A DNA stretch of 64,000 nt from Bacteroidales bacterium CF (lineage in GTDB: Bacteria; Bacteroidota; Bacteroidia; Bacteroidales; UBA932). How positions within the stretch are numbered: the first letter of the stretch is position 1; each line of letters starts with the position of its first letter. The translations under genes were made by a program, and so were the position numbers. This document shows, piece by piece, positions 23,987 through 32,110 of the stretch. The notes under the pieces were generated by a model that did not search any database, was not told the DNA's origin, and saw only the letters and a list, made by a program, of their open reading frames with translations. The stretch covers positions 744,001-808,000 of the forward strand of contig CP006772.1 of the NCBI GenBank assembly GCA_000473305.1. The letters run 5' to 3'.

Positions 23987-24844
23987 TTATATATTATGGA
24001 CGTTTTCCAATGACTCGATTGCGTGTGTGTATTCTCCAAGGATTTGGAAATCTACTATTTGCGGGCTTATCTCAAATATGCTCTGAAGATATTTCGTGTA
24101 GTTGTTGAATGTGACATCTACATAGAAGAAGTAACGGAACTCTTTGCCTAGTATCGGCATACTCTGGATTTTTGTCAGGTTCAGGTCGTTTTCTGCCAAT
24201 GTTCCAAGAACACCTGCAAGGCTCCCTTTTCTGTGAGGAAGGCTGAAGCAGAGAGATGCCTTTGTGGCCTCGCAGGAGTGCTCTACAACCTCATCCTGAT
24301 TTGCAAGGACAAGAAATCTTGTATAGTTGCGCTTATTTGTCTCAATCCCCTCAGCCAGAACCTCCAATCCATACATCTCGGCTGCAAGTTCACTGGCTAT
24401 GGCTCCATGTCCCTCGGATTTGTTAAGGTCTATCTCTCTTGCACTTACAGCTGTATCAGAAGATTCCACAAGTTTTATCCATGGATAATGCTTGAAGAAC
24501 TCCCTGCACTGGTTAATTGCCATAAAATGTGAGTGTACCTCTTTGATATCCTCGATCTTCTGCCCCGGAAGGGTCAACAGGTTTTGTTTGATTCTGAGAT
24601 ACTCCTCACCGATAATTTTAACCGGACTCTCCCTTAGGAGGACATAATTAGAAAGCAGGCTGCCGGCGACAGTATTCTCAATGGCCATTAGCCCGAAATC
24701 TATCTCCTTTTTTGCAAGCATCTCCGTAATCTCTTCAAATGTCTCACATTCAACAATCTCTATCGGTAAATCCCTGAAATACCTTTGGGCTGCTATCTCG
24801 TGGAAGGCTCCATGGATTCCCTGTATTGCAACTTTTTTCTGCAT
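23987..24844 (-). CDS. pheA: Prephenate dehydratase
   Basis: The 285-residue product has the two-lobed periplasmic-binding-like catalytic domain, with the start AIQGIHGAFHEIAAQRYF, GLMAIENTVAGSL and the catalytic TRF motif in NYTRFLVLANQ. A C-terminal ACT domain (GSLAGVLGTLAENDLNLTKI) binds phenylalanine for feedback control. It converts prephenate to phenylpyruvate. No chorismate mutase is fused, because that activity is supplied by the downstream DAHP synthase fusion. It is the first structural gene of the operon and follows the Phe/Tyr leader attenuator. Confidence 0.95.
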   Translation of the reverse strand: MQKKVAIQGIHGAFHEIAAQRYFRDLPIEIVECETFEEITEMLAKKEIDFGLMAIENTVAGSLLSNYVLLRESPVKIIGEEYLRIKQNLLTLPGQKIEDIKEVHSHFMAINQCREFFKHYPWIKLVESSDTAVSAREIDLNKSEGHGAIASELAAEMYGLEVLAEGIETNKRNYTRFLVLANQDEVVEHSCEATKASLCFSLPHRKGSLAGVLGTLAENDLNLTKIQSMPILGKEFRYFFYVDVTFNNYTKYLQSIFEISPQIVDFQILGEYTHAIESLENVHNI

Positions 24845-24855
24845 GGTATATAAAA

Positions 24856-24928
24856 CAAAAAACCCCGCTGAGCCAGCGGGGTCAATTAATATTGTAATCA
24901 GTCAGTTTACATCATATCAACCCCGCTT
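24856..24928 (-). terminator. Phe/Tyr attenuator: terminator with competing antiterminator
   Basis: On the minus strand the terminator stem is ACCCCGCTG, loop GCT, CAGCGGGGT (24882 down to 24862), followed by TTTTTTGTTTT and then the pheA start codon at 24844. Upstream, AAGCGGGGTT (24919-24928) inside the last leader codons can pair with the same ACCCCGCT arm and would prevent the terminator. A ribosome that reaches the leader stop at 24912 covers the antiterminator strand, whereas one stalled on the Phe/Tyr codons leaves it free. The pieces therefore fit the classical attenuation model. Confidence 0.85.
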
Positions 24929-24983
24929 TACTTCTAAAGAAATAAAAAAAGTAAAATGAGGTATATCCGAAAATGTTGTTCAC
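24912..24983 (-). CDS. Phe/Tyr leader peptide of the aromatic operon
   Basis: A 23-codon frame starts at GTG (24983) and ends at TGA (24912). It encodes MNNIFGYTSFYFFYFFRSKA followed by GLI: 6 Phe and 3 Tyr, with FYFFYFF as a solid block in codons 10-16. No in-frame ATG lies upstream before the inferred transcript start, and AGAGAGAAAG a few nt before the GTG may serve as the ribosome site. The peptide lies between a promoter and the attenuator hairpin and is followed by pheA, so it is almost certainly regulatory. The mixture of Phe and Tyr codons suits an operon that carries both branches. Confidence 0.85.
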   Translation of the reverse strand: MNNIFGYTSFYFFYFFRSKAGLI

Positions 24984-25009
24984 TGTTCTGTTGTCTATCT
25001 TTCTCTCTG

Positions 25010-25038
25010 CAAAGGTGAAAAAAAAACCGGAAAATCAA
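25010..25038 (-). promoter_or_regulatory. Promoter of the aromatic amino-acid operon
   Basis: On the minus strand TTG (25038-25036) and CACCTTTG (25017-25010) are separated by 18 nt, the same spacing as in the ilv promoter. The first base of the -7 box departs from the TAnnTTTG consensus. The start of transcription would fall near 25003, about 20 nt before the leader GTG. Confidence 0.55.
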
Positions 25039-25122
25039 ATAAAAAAACAAATATTTTTACAGAAATGTTCCGATTGCCCTTATTTACAACAATCTTGGCA
25101 AGTTATAATGTGTAAGCAAAAA

Positions 25123-26292
25123 TTACTCATTTTTGACAGACGAAAACATAAGACCACCCATCATGATTAAAGATGTGAGTACAACGACCTGTATCATTAA
25201 CGGATAATTTATCAGAGGTATTTGTTGGGCAACGGGTATTGAAAGTACAAGAAGTATTGTTATAAGTCCTCTTGGAGCGATAAACAGTAAAGGTCTCAAC
25301 GGTAGGGATGAGATCTTCAGCTGGGCGGCCCTGACAATGAATATCAGAGAGACAATGATTAGTGCCCAGCTAAGACTGTGGAGGTCGAGTATGTCGGAAC
25401 TCTTTATCAGATAGCCGAATAACATGAAAAAGAGAGCCCTGACAAGAAAGGAGATCTCTGAGACGAACTCCCTGAACTTGTGGATCTCCTTGTCCAGTAC
25501 CTCAGGTCTGAAGTGTCTTGTCCATTTATATTGACTCAATTTATCCATGTTACCCAGGAATAAACCGAAGATCATTATGAATATGAGCGATGGAAGTTTT
25601 AATTCATGAGTCGCTACATATACAAGCAGTATAACAAGTATTATTGGAATAAATCGTATATGATGGTCCACCTTGCTGAGGAAAAGGGATAGACCCACTG
25701 TCGTAACCAGAGATATTACAAACATTACCAGTATCTGCAACCCGAAATTGCCGAAGGCATTGAGGTCGATTACTGTATTTATCGTCATGAAGTTAAAAAA
25801 GAGGACACCTAGAATGTCAGAAAGACTGCTCTCGTAAACAACGGATTCCTTTACTGATTTCTCACATGATCTCACACTAGGGATGGCTATGGCGCTGCTA
25901 ATAACGCTGAAAGGTATAGAGTTAATCAGGGCTGTTCCAAATGGATACCCTTTAACCTTAAATAAAACGAAAGCGATGGCAAATGCCAGAGCAAACATTG
26001 AGACAAAAGCACCTATAAACGACTTCCGGACGATGGCAAGTTTTGATTTTCTGAGTTCCAGTTCCAAGGATCCTTCAAGTACAATAAGCACAAGACCGAT
26101 CGTGCCCAGACCCGGCAATATAGGAGTAAGGTCAGGGAGGGAGATCCCGGCCACCATGGTAATCTGCTTCACTCCCCATCCTAGAAGGAGAAGGAGTATG
26201 ACTGACGGAATCTTTGTCTTGGATGCTGAAAGGTCAAAGAGGTACGCTATCAGCAGGAGTGAGCAGACAGTAATTATTATTAAAGTAGACAT
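25123..26292 (-). CDS. Cation:proton antiporter (CPA family)
   Basis: This 389-residue protein has about 12 hydrophobic segments. Conserved features include LLLLGWGVKQI near residue 35, the SVISSAIAIPSVRS stretch (about 130-143), and RPLLFIAPRGLITILLV near the end, matching the Na+(K+)/H+ exchanger domain. No C-terminal TrkA or cyclic-nucleotide domain is present. It should exchange sodium or potassium for protons across the inner membrane; ion specificity cannot be told. The gene is 9 nt after the lipocalin gene on the same strand, and its end is about 85 nt from the promoter of the aromatic operon. Confidence 0.85.
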   Translation of the reverse strand: MSTLIIITVCSLLLIAYLFDLSASKTKIPSVILLLLLGWGVKQITMVAGISLPDLTPILPGLGTIGLVLIVLEGSLELELRKSKLAIVRKSFIGAFVSMFALAFAIAFVLFKVKGYPFGTALINSIPFSVISSAIAIPSVRSCEKSVKESVVYESSLSDILGVLFFNFMTINTVIDLNAFGNFGLQILVMFVISLVTTVGLSLFLSKVDHHIRFIPIILVILLVYVATHELKLPSLIFIMIFGLFLGNMDKLSQYKWTRHFRPEVLDKEIHKFREFVSEISFLVRALFFMLFGYLIKSSDILDLHSLSWALIIVSLIFIVRAAQLKISSLPLRPLLFIAPRGLITILLVLSIPVAQQIPLINYPLMIQVVVLTSLIMMGGLMFSSVKNE

Positions 26293-26301
26293 GCCTGCCG
26301 G

Positions 26302-26826
26302 TTATTGTTTGTCATTCGTTACCCATATTAACTCACTGACTTTATATCCTGCAGATTCGGCTTTCTTTAAAAACTCCTCCCGGATCTCTTCAGGAATTGT
26401 CTTTTGTCTAGAGAGAATCCATAGGTATTTGAGGTTTTTTCCTGCTATCAGGGCATATTGGTAATCCTTGTCAAGAGCTATGACATTATATCCTGAGTAG
26501 AACGGGCCGAAAAAGGAGACCTTAAGCATAGCCTTGTTGTTGCCGTCTACAAATTTTGCCTTTCCTATAGCCTCTTTCCACTCTTTTTTAGTGTAGTTGT
26601 AGCCACTGTTGATTACTTTTATGGATCCATCATTATTGACGCTGTAATTGGCCTTTGTCTTGTTAAGACCTCTCTCGAAACGAAAATCCATCCGGGCTAT
26701 CTCATACCAGTCTCCCAGATATCTAGTCTGGTCAAATGGTTCTACGGCTCTCACTCCATCAGGAATTGTAGCACATGATGAGAGTGATAAAATGCAAAGA
26801 GCGCTGACAAAAAAATACTTTTTCAT
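26302..26826 (-). CDS. Lipocalin family lipoprotein (Blc-like)
   Basis: The 174-residue product has a lipoprotein signal peptide with the lipobox LSSCA (Cys at about 18). It then shows the bacterial lipocalin signature YLGDWYEIARMDFRFERGLN, TKANYSVNNDGSIKVIN, and the C-terminal YLWILSRQKTIPEE. Blc-type lipocalins sit at the outer membrane and bind fatty acids or lysophospholipids. The gene lies between the GH78 and antiporter genes, 22 and 9 nt away, so it may share their transcript, although no functional link is obvious. Confidence 0.88.
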   Translation of the reverse strand: MKKYFFVSALCILSLSSCATIPDGVRAVEPFDQTRYLGDWYEIARMDFRFERGLNKTKANYSVNNDGSIKVINSGYNYTKKEWKEAIGKAKFVDGNNKAMLKVSFFGPFYSGYNVIALDKDYQYALIAGKNLKYLWILSRQKTIPEEIREEFLKKAESAGYKVSELIWVTNDKQ

Positions 26827-26848
26827 ACTTGTAATTTTAAGTTAATCA

Positions 26849-29170
26849 CTATGTTGCTATAAATTTCCATTTACCGGACCTTACCTTGAACTTGATATGT
26901 CCGGTTGTGTTGTCTTTTATTCCTATAACAATCTTATTGTTGGAAAAGTTTCTGTTTCGCCATACAACTTTACCATTTGCCCTGATTTCCCTGAAAGAGT
27001 AATCGGGAATTCCGATTACGGCCTCTGTACCCGAAGGAATTGTAACATCAAGTTCAAAATTTCCCTTACTGTCAATGAATGAACTTGCTATCTCTCCTTT
27101 AACACTCTGAATCTTTGCTGATGCCCTCTCTATACCGGAAGGTCTTGGGGTTATCTTAAAAAGAGTATAGCCCGGTTTTATTGGTTCAATGCCGCACAGA
27201 TACTGTGAAAGTATTGTAAGCGCACAACCGCTCCATGCATGGTTTACTGTTCCTCCGCCGAAACCCTCTGAACCGATTCCCCATCCCTCAAACAGGGTGG
27301 TGTAGTCAGGGTTGTTCACCATGGGGGAGAACCTTTTTTTCATCCTTTCAAGTGCATAATCTCCGTATCCCATCTGAAAAAGAGCCTCAAGGATATATTT
27401 CTCCATATATGGACTTGCATGCTCCTCTCTCTTTAAAACCTCCAGAATAGCTGGATATTTATCTCTATCGGCAAGACCGGCCACAACAGCCAGACCCTGA
27501 CTTCTGTCATCGGTCTTTCCCTTATATTCAGGGTTTCTGTACTCCTTGCCTGTCCAGAATTGTTTGTTGAATGATGTCTTAAAACTCCTCATTATTGAGC
27601 GGTACTCATTTGCATCATCATATCTGCCTATGGCCTCTGCCATATTTGCTCCTCCCTTGAGTGCCAGATAGTAAAGCGAATTGAAGATCAGATGGAGGTC
27701 GCGCTCTTCACCCCAATCTCCCCAGGTCCATTCACCTTTGCGGAACACCACGGTCCCTTGGTCGTTTATCTTCCAGACATGAATGTATTTCCTGACTCCT
27801 TCGTATAAATCCCTGATTGTCTCTATGTCTCCTGTGTGCAGGTAGTAGTTCCAGAAGCCGTAATAGCCGATACTGTTGAGCATCTGGCATGGAAGCTCCC
27901 TGTTCCAGTTTGCAGAGGGGATAGGAGAGAAGAGAGTGCTGTCCTCCCTTTGCCAGCCTATCAATTCATACATGCCCTTTCTGAAAAGTTTATGACTTTC
28001 AGTGCTGAGAGAGTAAAAAGCCTCGCCTCCTTCGTTGACCTCATCTCCCCACCACTGTGCGCGTTCTCTGTCAGGACAGTCCATATATGTATCCCTCATA
28101 GTGACATATAGAGTCCTTCGCGATTTCTCCCAGATCTTGTTCAAAAATCTGTCAGAGCAGGTGAAACTGCCGGCAAATTCCGTATTATAACCTGTCTCCC
28201 TGTACTTCAAATCAATCACCTTGACCCCTTTCGGAATACTGTAGAACATCTTGTGTCCGTTAATCCAGCCATAGCTCTCGTACTCCTGTATGCCCTCCTT
28301 TGTGACATATTCAGCCCTGTTATTAGGAGTACTCCCACCGAAGACATTGTCTGTACGGAGATCTATCAGAGAGCCTGCCGGAGCTTCAACCTTGAAATAG
28401 GGAGTTATGTGGATGTTTGCAGGGAGGGTACAGACTATTACTGTGTCTTTAGTTGCAACAAATGGTAATGAGGGTTTGGAAACATAATCAACAAGGCCGG
28501 AATTTTTCCATTGCGGAATCGGCCTAAGCACAAGTCTGTTCCATGGTTTCATGGGTGGGTAGCCAAGTTCTCTTGCCCTATCCCATCCGGATGTCTTGTA
28601 GAGCGAATCCTGCCATTGACCGATATCTTCCCTTGCATCAAACCTTATGTTCGGTTCCGGTAACCTGAAGTTGGGAAAAGGAAGCGAACAGCTCTCGTAT
28701 GCAGGGTGTACATTGCTTCTCCAGTTGTTATCGCTTATAATTCCGACTCCCGGGGCATCGCACTGGAACAAAAGACCTGCTTTACCGCTGCTGTTGTGCG
28801 AAAACCCATCCTTCCCGAAATACCAGGTAAGTATAGATATTGAGTTATTCCCCTTTTTCAGGAATGGAGCAATTTCAACCTCATCAAAATATGTGTCATC
28901 GGGATTGGGTCCTCTTTTGAGCCCGCCTTCGAATATTACAAGATCTCCGTTAACCCAGAGCCAGTATTTTGTGTCTGTGGCAATTCTCGCAATAGCTGAG
29001 GGTGGAGGATTTTCTATCTTAAAATCCCTGCGGAAGCATAACCATGTGTTTGTTGCGTTTTGTGCTTTTGGATCTGTAATCCATTTGGCCTTCCACTCTT
29101 CTGTAGCATTAAGTTTTTCCGAAATAAAGGAAATTGCGAGAAACGCTAAAAAGTACTTGAAATATTTCAT
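26849..29170 (-). CDS. GH78-like alpha-L-rhamnosidase, secreted
   Basis: The start at 29170 (773 residues) is preferred over the upstream ATG at 29200, because it begins directly with a signal peptide (about 1-22) and avoids overlap with the SMR gene. The N-terminal third is beta-sandwich sequence with a carbohydrate-binding look. The (alpha/alpha)6 catalytic domain follows with TYMDCPDRERAQWWGDEVNE, the GH78 acidic cluster, and FEGWGIGSEGFGGGTVNHAW near its end. A beta-sandwich domain closes the protein. GH78 enzymes remove terminal alpha-L-rhamnose from plant or bacterial glycans. No SusC/D pair is adjacent, so the substrate polymer is not indicated. Confidence 0.82.
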   Translation of the reverse strand: MKYFKYFLAFLAISFISEKLNATEEWKAKWITDPKAQNATNTWLCFRRDFKIENPPPSAIARIATDTKYWLWVNGDLVIFEGGLKRGPNPDDTYFDEVEIAPFLKKGNNSISILTWYFGKDGFSHNSSGKAGLLFQCDAPGVGIISDNNWRSNVHPAYESCSLPFPNFRLPEPNIRFDAREDIGQWQDSLYKTSGWDRARELGYPPMKPWNRLVLRPIPQWKNSGLVDYVSKPSLPFVATKDTVIVCTLPANIHITPYFKVEAPAGSLIDLRTDNVFGGSTPNNRAEYVTKEGIQEYESYGWINGHKMFYSIPKGVKVIDLKYRETGYNTEFAGSFTCSDRFLNKIWEKSRRTLYVTMRDTYMDCPDRERAQWWGDEVNEGGEAFYSLSTESHKLFRKGMYELIGWQREDSTLFSPIPSANWNRELPCQMLNSIGYYGFWNYYLHTGDIETIRDLYEGVRKYIHVWKINDQGTVVFRKGEWTWGDWGEERDLHLIFNSLYYLALKGGANMAEAIGRYDDANEYRSIMRSFKTSFNKQFWTGKEYRNPEYKGKTDDRSQGLAVVAGLADRDKYPAILEVLKREEHASPYMEKYILEALFQMGYGDYALERMKKRFSPMVNNPDYTTLFEGWGIGSEGFGGGTVNHAWSGCALTILSQYLCGIEPIKPGYTLFKITPRPSGIERASAKIQSVKGEIASSFIDSKGNFELDVTIPSGTEAVIGIPDYSFREIRANGKVVWRNRNFSNNKIVIGIKDNTTGHIKFKVRSGKWKFIAT

Positions 29171-29186
29171 CGTATAATTTGATTTT

Positions 29187-29513
29187 TTATTCTGAGACAA
29201 ATTTCAACCCGACTATTGAAAAAATAAGAGTTGTAAGGAAGAAAAGTCTCCAGAACTCGGCCGGTTCACGAAAGAATATTATACCCACTATGACTGTTCC
29301 TACGGCTCCGATGCCTGTCCATACTGCATAGGCTGTTCCTACGGGAAGTGTCTGCACGGCCTTTACCAGCAGAATCATGCTTATTGTAAGAAATATGATA
29401 AAACCAAGGTACCAATATGCCGCATTCATACCGCTTGCCTCTTTTGCCTTACCCAGACAAAAGGCGAAGCCGGTCTCACAAAATCCGGCCACTATTAAAA
29501 TTATCCAGTTCAT
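29187..29513 (-). CDS. Small multidrug resistance (SMR) family transporter
   Basis: This 108-residue protein has four membrane helices. The catalytic glutamate is Glu13 in VAGFCETGFAFCLGKA, and AYAVWTGIGAVGTVIVGI (about 61-78) is the conserved dimer-interface segment. The pattern around Glu13 and the GIGAVGT motif are closer to the Gdx/SugE branch, which exports guanidinium, than to EmrE, but assignment by eye is uncertain. The gene overlaps the end of the gene upstream (29510-29513) by 4 nt and is followed by the rhamnosidase gene, so it is part of a co-directional run. Confidence 0.85.
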   Translation of the reverse strand: MNWIILIVAGFCETGFAFCLGKAKEASGMNAAYWYLGFIIFLTISMILLVKAVQTLPVGTAYAVWTGIGAVGTVIVGIIFFREPAEFWRLFFLTTLIFSIVGLKFVSE

Positions 29514-30547
29514 TTTATAGATTCGTAGATCTTTCTCCAGATCAATTCGTTATTCATCAATTCCCGTATTTTGCTGTCTGCCAGACGGAAGCCCTTTTCA
29601 CCCGGCTCCTGTTGAAAATGTATGGTGAGCAGCCTTGTGCTTTTTGTTTGACCAAGAATATTCACAAGTGCAGGGTTGACTTTTACTAAAGTGTCTGCAT
29701 TCTTGTTGTCATTTACCCTGACAAGTCCGGATACACTTATTTTATCATCTATGGCTGAAAGAGAGTAGTAGGCAGGAAGCCTCCTCTCTTGCTCATCCAT
29801 TTTGTCAAGCTCCTTTTTTAATAGAGCAGGGTAATAATCTTCGTCTTTTGTCACCATGTTTTTCAGCTCTTTTTTCATCTCCTCTATTCCCTTTTTCACC
29901 TCTTCGGCAGCTGCTTTATCCACTTCGAGGAGCTGACGGTAAACCCTCTCCATCTCCTCAATCTCCTTGGAAACTTTGGTGTCTGTCAATTTCTCGGATT
30001 CGGGATACTCTTTCAGGGCTCTGGCAATCATTGCCTTAAGATACTCTTCCCTTGTTACGGGGACAAAAAGAGGAGCGTCAAGCTTAGTTAAAACGACTGT
30101 TTCATACCTGCTTGCGCTGAATTTGGGAAATCCGTGAAAATACCCGTTTTCGACAGGCTTAATGTATATGCCGTCGACTACTGACATTCCGAAAACATCG
30201 GACGGATTGTTAATGGAAAATGTTATGGAAGGCCCTGAGAGAGTCATTTTTTGTCCATCCTCCTTTATATATGCGGCGAAGGTCAGTTCAAACGATGAAC
30301 TAATTCCGGAAAACAGGGCTTCAAAACCTTTGGGTGGTGAGATGCCTTTCCATGCAGATATAATAGAGCAAATCTTTTCGATTTCCGTCTTCCAAGGGCC
30401 TGAAAGCATATTTTTCACTTCGCCACGGCTGTTTGGAAGGAAGTAATGCTCATCAATCATCACCGGCTCGTCGGAATAGTGCTCTTGACAATAAGATGTG
30501 ACAGATAATGTTAACAATACGATTAAGGCTAAGGCTTTCCTGTACAT
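29510..30547 (-). CDS. Secreted protein of unknown function
   Basis: The 345-residue product has a clear signal peptide (about 1-20, ending SYCQE). I do not recognise a family. Residues about 165-250 are highly charged and helical, with repeated Glu/Lys segments such as KEIEEMERVYRQLLEVD and KKGIEEMKKELKNM, suggesting a coiled coil. The flanking regions look like mixed alpha/beta. A periplasmic location is likely. Its stop overlaps the SMR gene start by 4 nt. Upstream lies a 398-nt gap with a palindromic element, so this is probably the first gene of the run. Confidence 0.65.
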   Translation of the reverse strand: MYRKALALIVLLTLSVTSYCQEHYSDEPVMIDEHYFLPNSRGEVKNMLSGPWKTEIEKICSIISAWKGISPPKGFEALFSGISSSFELTFAAYIKEDGQKMTLSGPSITFSINNPSDVFGMSVVDGIYIKPVENGYFHGFPKFSASRYETVVLTKLDAPLFVPVTREEYLKAMIARALKEYPESEKLTDTKVSKEIEEMERVYRQLLEVDKAAAEEVKKGIEEMKKELKNMVTKDEDYYPALLKKELDKMDEQERRLPAYYSLSAIDDKISVSGLVRVNDNKNADTLVKVNPALVNILGQTKSTRLLTIHFQQEPGEKGFRLADSKIRELMNNELIWRKIYESIK

Positions 30548-30638
30548 ATAGTTAGCTATTTGGTTGATTATATGCGAAATTAGTTATTTCCAGCCACAAT
30601 GCAAAGAGCGCTCATTAAAATAAAGCACTTTATGAAAA
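30548..30638. other. Left part of the 30548-30945 gap
   Basis: No gene is seen between the start of the unknown secreted protein and the hairpin element; promoter elements for that gene could lie here, but no clear TAnnTTTG box was found. The rest of the gap holds the hairpin (30639-30803) and a terminator (30846-30869). Confidence 0.4.
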
Positions 30639-30803
30639 TGTAAGCTTCTCAGGGGCACTGATGTTTTTCTTAACGCTTATTTCTTTGTGTTTTTCGGAAC
30701 CTGCGGAACGCCTCCCTTCGGTCGTTGAACGGTCCTCGGCTTATTTCCGAAAAAACCTTCAGAAAATAAGCTAAAAAACAGACGTGCCCCTGAGAAGCTT
30801 ACA
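30639..30803 (+). repeat. Palindromic hairpin element, copy D (most complete)
   Basis: The 165-nt element folds over its whole length. The outer arms TGTAAGCTTCTCAGGGGCAC (30639-30658) and 30784-30803 are a perfect 20-bp inverted repeat. The inner arm GTTTTTCGGAA (30689-30699) pairs with TTCCGAAAAAAC (30745-30756). The apex 30709-30738 is identical over 30 nt to copy A at 7211-7240, while the arms differ from A but remain complementary. The unpaired CTTAACG signature occurs at about 30669-30675. The element lies between two minus-strand genes. Confidence 0.8.
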
Positions 30804-30835
30804 GTTTTCTTGATAAAGTGTAAATATGAGTGTTT

Positions 30836-30869
30836 GAAACAAAAAGAGGGGACAAAATTTTGTCCCCTC
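30836..30869 (-). terminator. Terminator of the SusC/D-thioredoxin operon
   Basis: GAGGGGACAAAA and TTTTGTCCCCTC (30846-30869) form a perfect 24-bp palindrome. On the minus strand it is followed by TTTTTGTTTC, a short T-rich tail. It lies 77 nt beyond the stop of the thioredoxin-like gene at 30946, in the right place to end that operon. Confidence 0.75.
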
Positions 30870-30945
30870 TCCAGATCACAATACTCTTAATTATTTACTA
30901 AACTTCCGCATCAGTGTACCTACTTTTTATATTGTGATCAGCGCA

Positions 30946-32106
30946 TTACTTTCCTAAAGCCTTGTCAATTGCTTTGGATATCTCCTCTTCACCTCTTACA
31001 TATTTTGATGAAATTTTGCCCTCTTTGTCAATAATTACAAGGAAAGGTATTCCGGAAAACTGATACAGTCTGGAAACTTCAGATCCCGATTTTGGAGCCA
31101 ATATCTGAGTCCAAGGCATATTTTCCTGGGATAGAGCCTTTTTCCATTCACTCTCGCCCTTGTCTATTGAGACGCTGAGAAACTCAACTTCGTTCCGGCT
31201 ATATTTCTCGTATACCTTTTTCAGGTGAGGGATCTCTGCCCTGCAAGGTCCGCACCATGAGGCCCAGAAATCAATCAGGAGGACCTTTCCCTTAAAAGTA
31301 GAAGGACCATACATTTTACCGTTCAAATCCGGATATTCGAACATTGGGGCAATTGATCCGATATTCATTTTTATGGCATTGGCAGCATCTTCCTCACTCT
31401 CTTTTATGTAATTCAGGACCGGTTCATAACCGGGGTACTTGGACAAAAGAGATTCACAAATTTTATCAATCAGCTCCTTGTCCTCTTTCCTGTCGAGTAA
31501 TTTAAGTGCAGCAACAATACTTGTCCTGTCACTGTATAGAGAGACTATGTATCTTATCTGGCTCTTTCGCTCATTGCTCAAGTAATCATATAAACTCTTT
31601 GTCGATTCATTCTTGACGCTGTCGTTCAGGTATTTTGTGTTATATCCGATTTTCGAAACGGCAATCATGCCCTGATAATTTCTGAAGCCAATAAAGTTGA
31701 GGTGGTTCATTACTTCGTTCTTCGGGCCCCCTTTTATCAAGTGAAATGGAGGATTCTTAATCCTGATTCTGGCTGTGTCCTTACCTCTGAAATCGACATT
31801 TATATCCTCGTCTTCACCCCAGAATTGGATCATCTCCCATTTCTTACAATCAAGGACATATACGCCCGGTTTGTCGACATTGAGCTTGTACTCAAATTTA
31901 TTATCCTTATCTACGTCAAATTCAGCCACAGTGACACGTTCATTCCCCTCTTGCCTGAAAATGCTCATTTTAAACAAAGGTTCATTGAACTGGACAGTAC
32001 CGGTTATATTGATAACCTTGCCCTGTGCAGAAGAGGTTGCGGAGAAGGAGATAAACAGAAGCAGGCTTAATGCATTCAGAAGTAGTATTGATATGTTTCT
32101 TTTCAT
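30946..32106 (-). CDS. TlpA-like thiol-disulfide oxidoreductase with DUF4369-like N-terminus
   Basis: The 386-residue product has a signal peptide (about 1-27). A beta-rich N-terminal region of about 100 residues resembles DUF4369 and is followed by a helical middle. A C-terminal thioredoxin fold carries the active site FWASWCGPCRAEIPHLKK near residue 280 and the cis-proline region in FSGIPFLVIIDKEG. Such proteins act in the periplasm as thiol reductants. It is the last gene of the operon containing SusC/SusD and another thioredoxin-fold protein 4 nt upstream, so the two redox proteins may act together on imported or surface-bound thiol substrates. A terminator follows. Confidence 0.85.
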   Translation of the reverse strand: MKRNISILLLNALSLLLFISFSATSSAQGKVINITGTVQFNEPLFKMSIFRQEGNERVTVAEFDVDKDNKFEYKLNVDKPGVYVLDCKKWEMIQFWGEDEDINVDFRGKDTARIRIKNPPFHLIKGGPKNEVMNHLNFIGFRNYQGMIAVSKIGYNTKYLNDSVKNESTKSLYDYLSNERKSQIRYIVSLYSDRTSIVAALKLLDRKEDKELIDKICESLLSKYPGYEPVLNYIKESEEDAANAIKMNIGSIAPMFEYPDLNGKMYGPSTFKGKVLLIDFWASWCGPCRAEIPHLKKVYEKYSRNEVEFLSVSIDKGESEWKKALSQENMPWTQILAPKSGSEVSRLYQFSGIPFLVIIDKEGKISSKYVRGEEEISKAIDKALGK

Positions 32107-32110
32107 ACTT

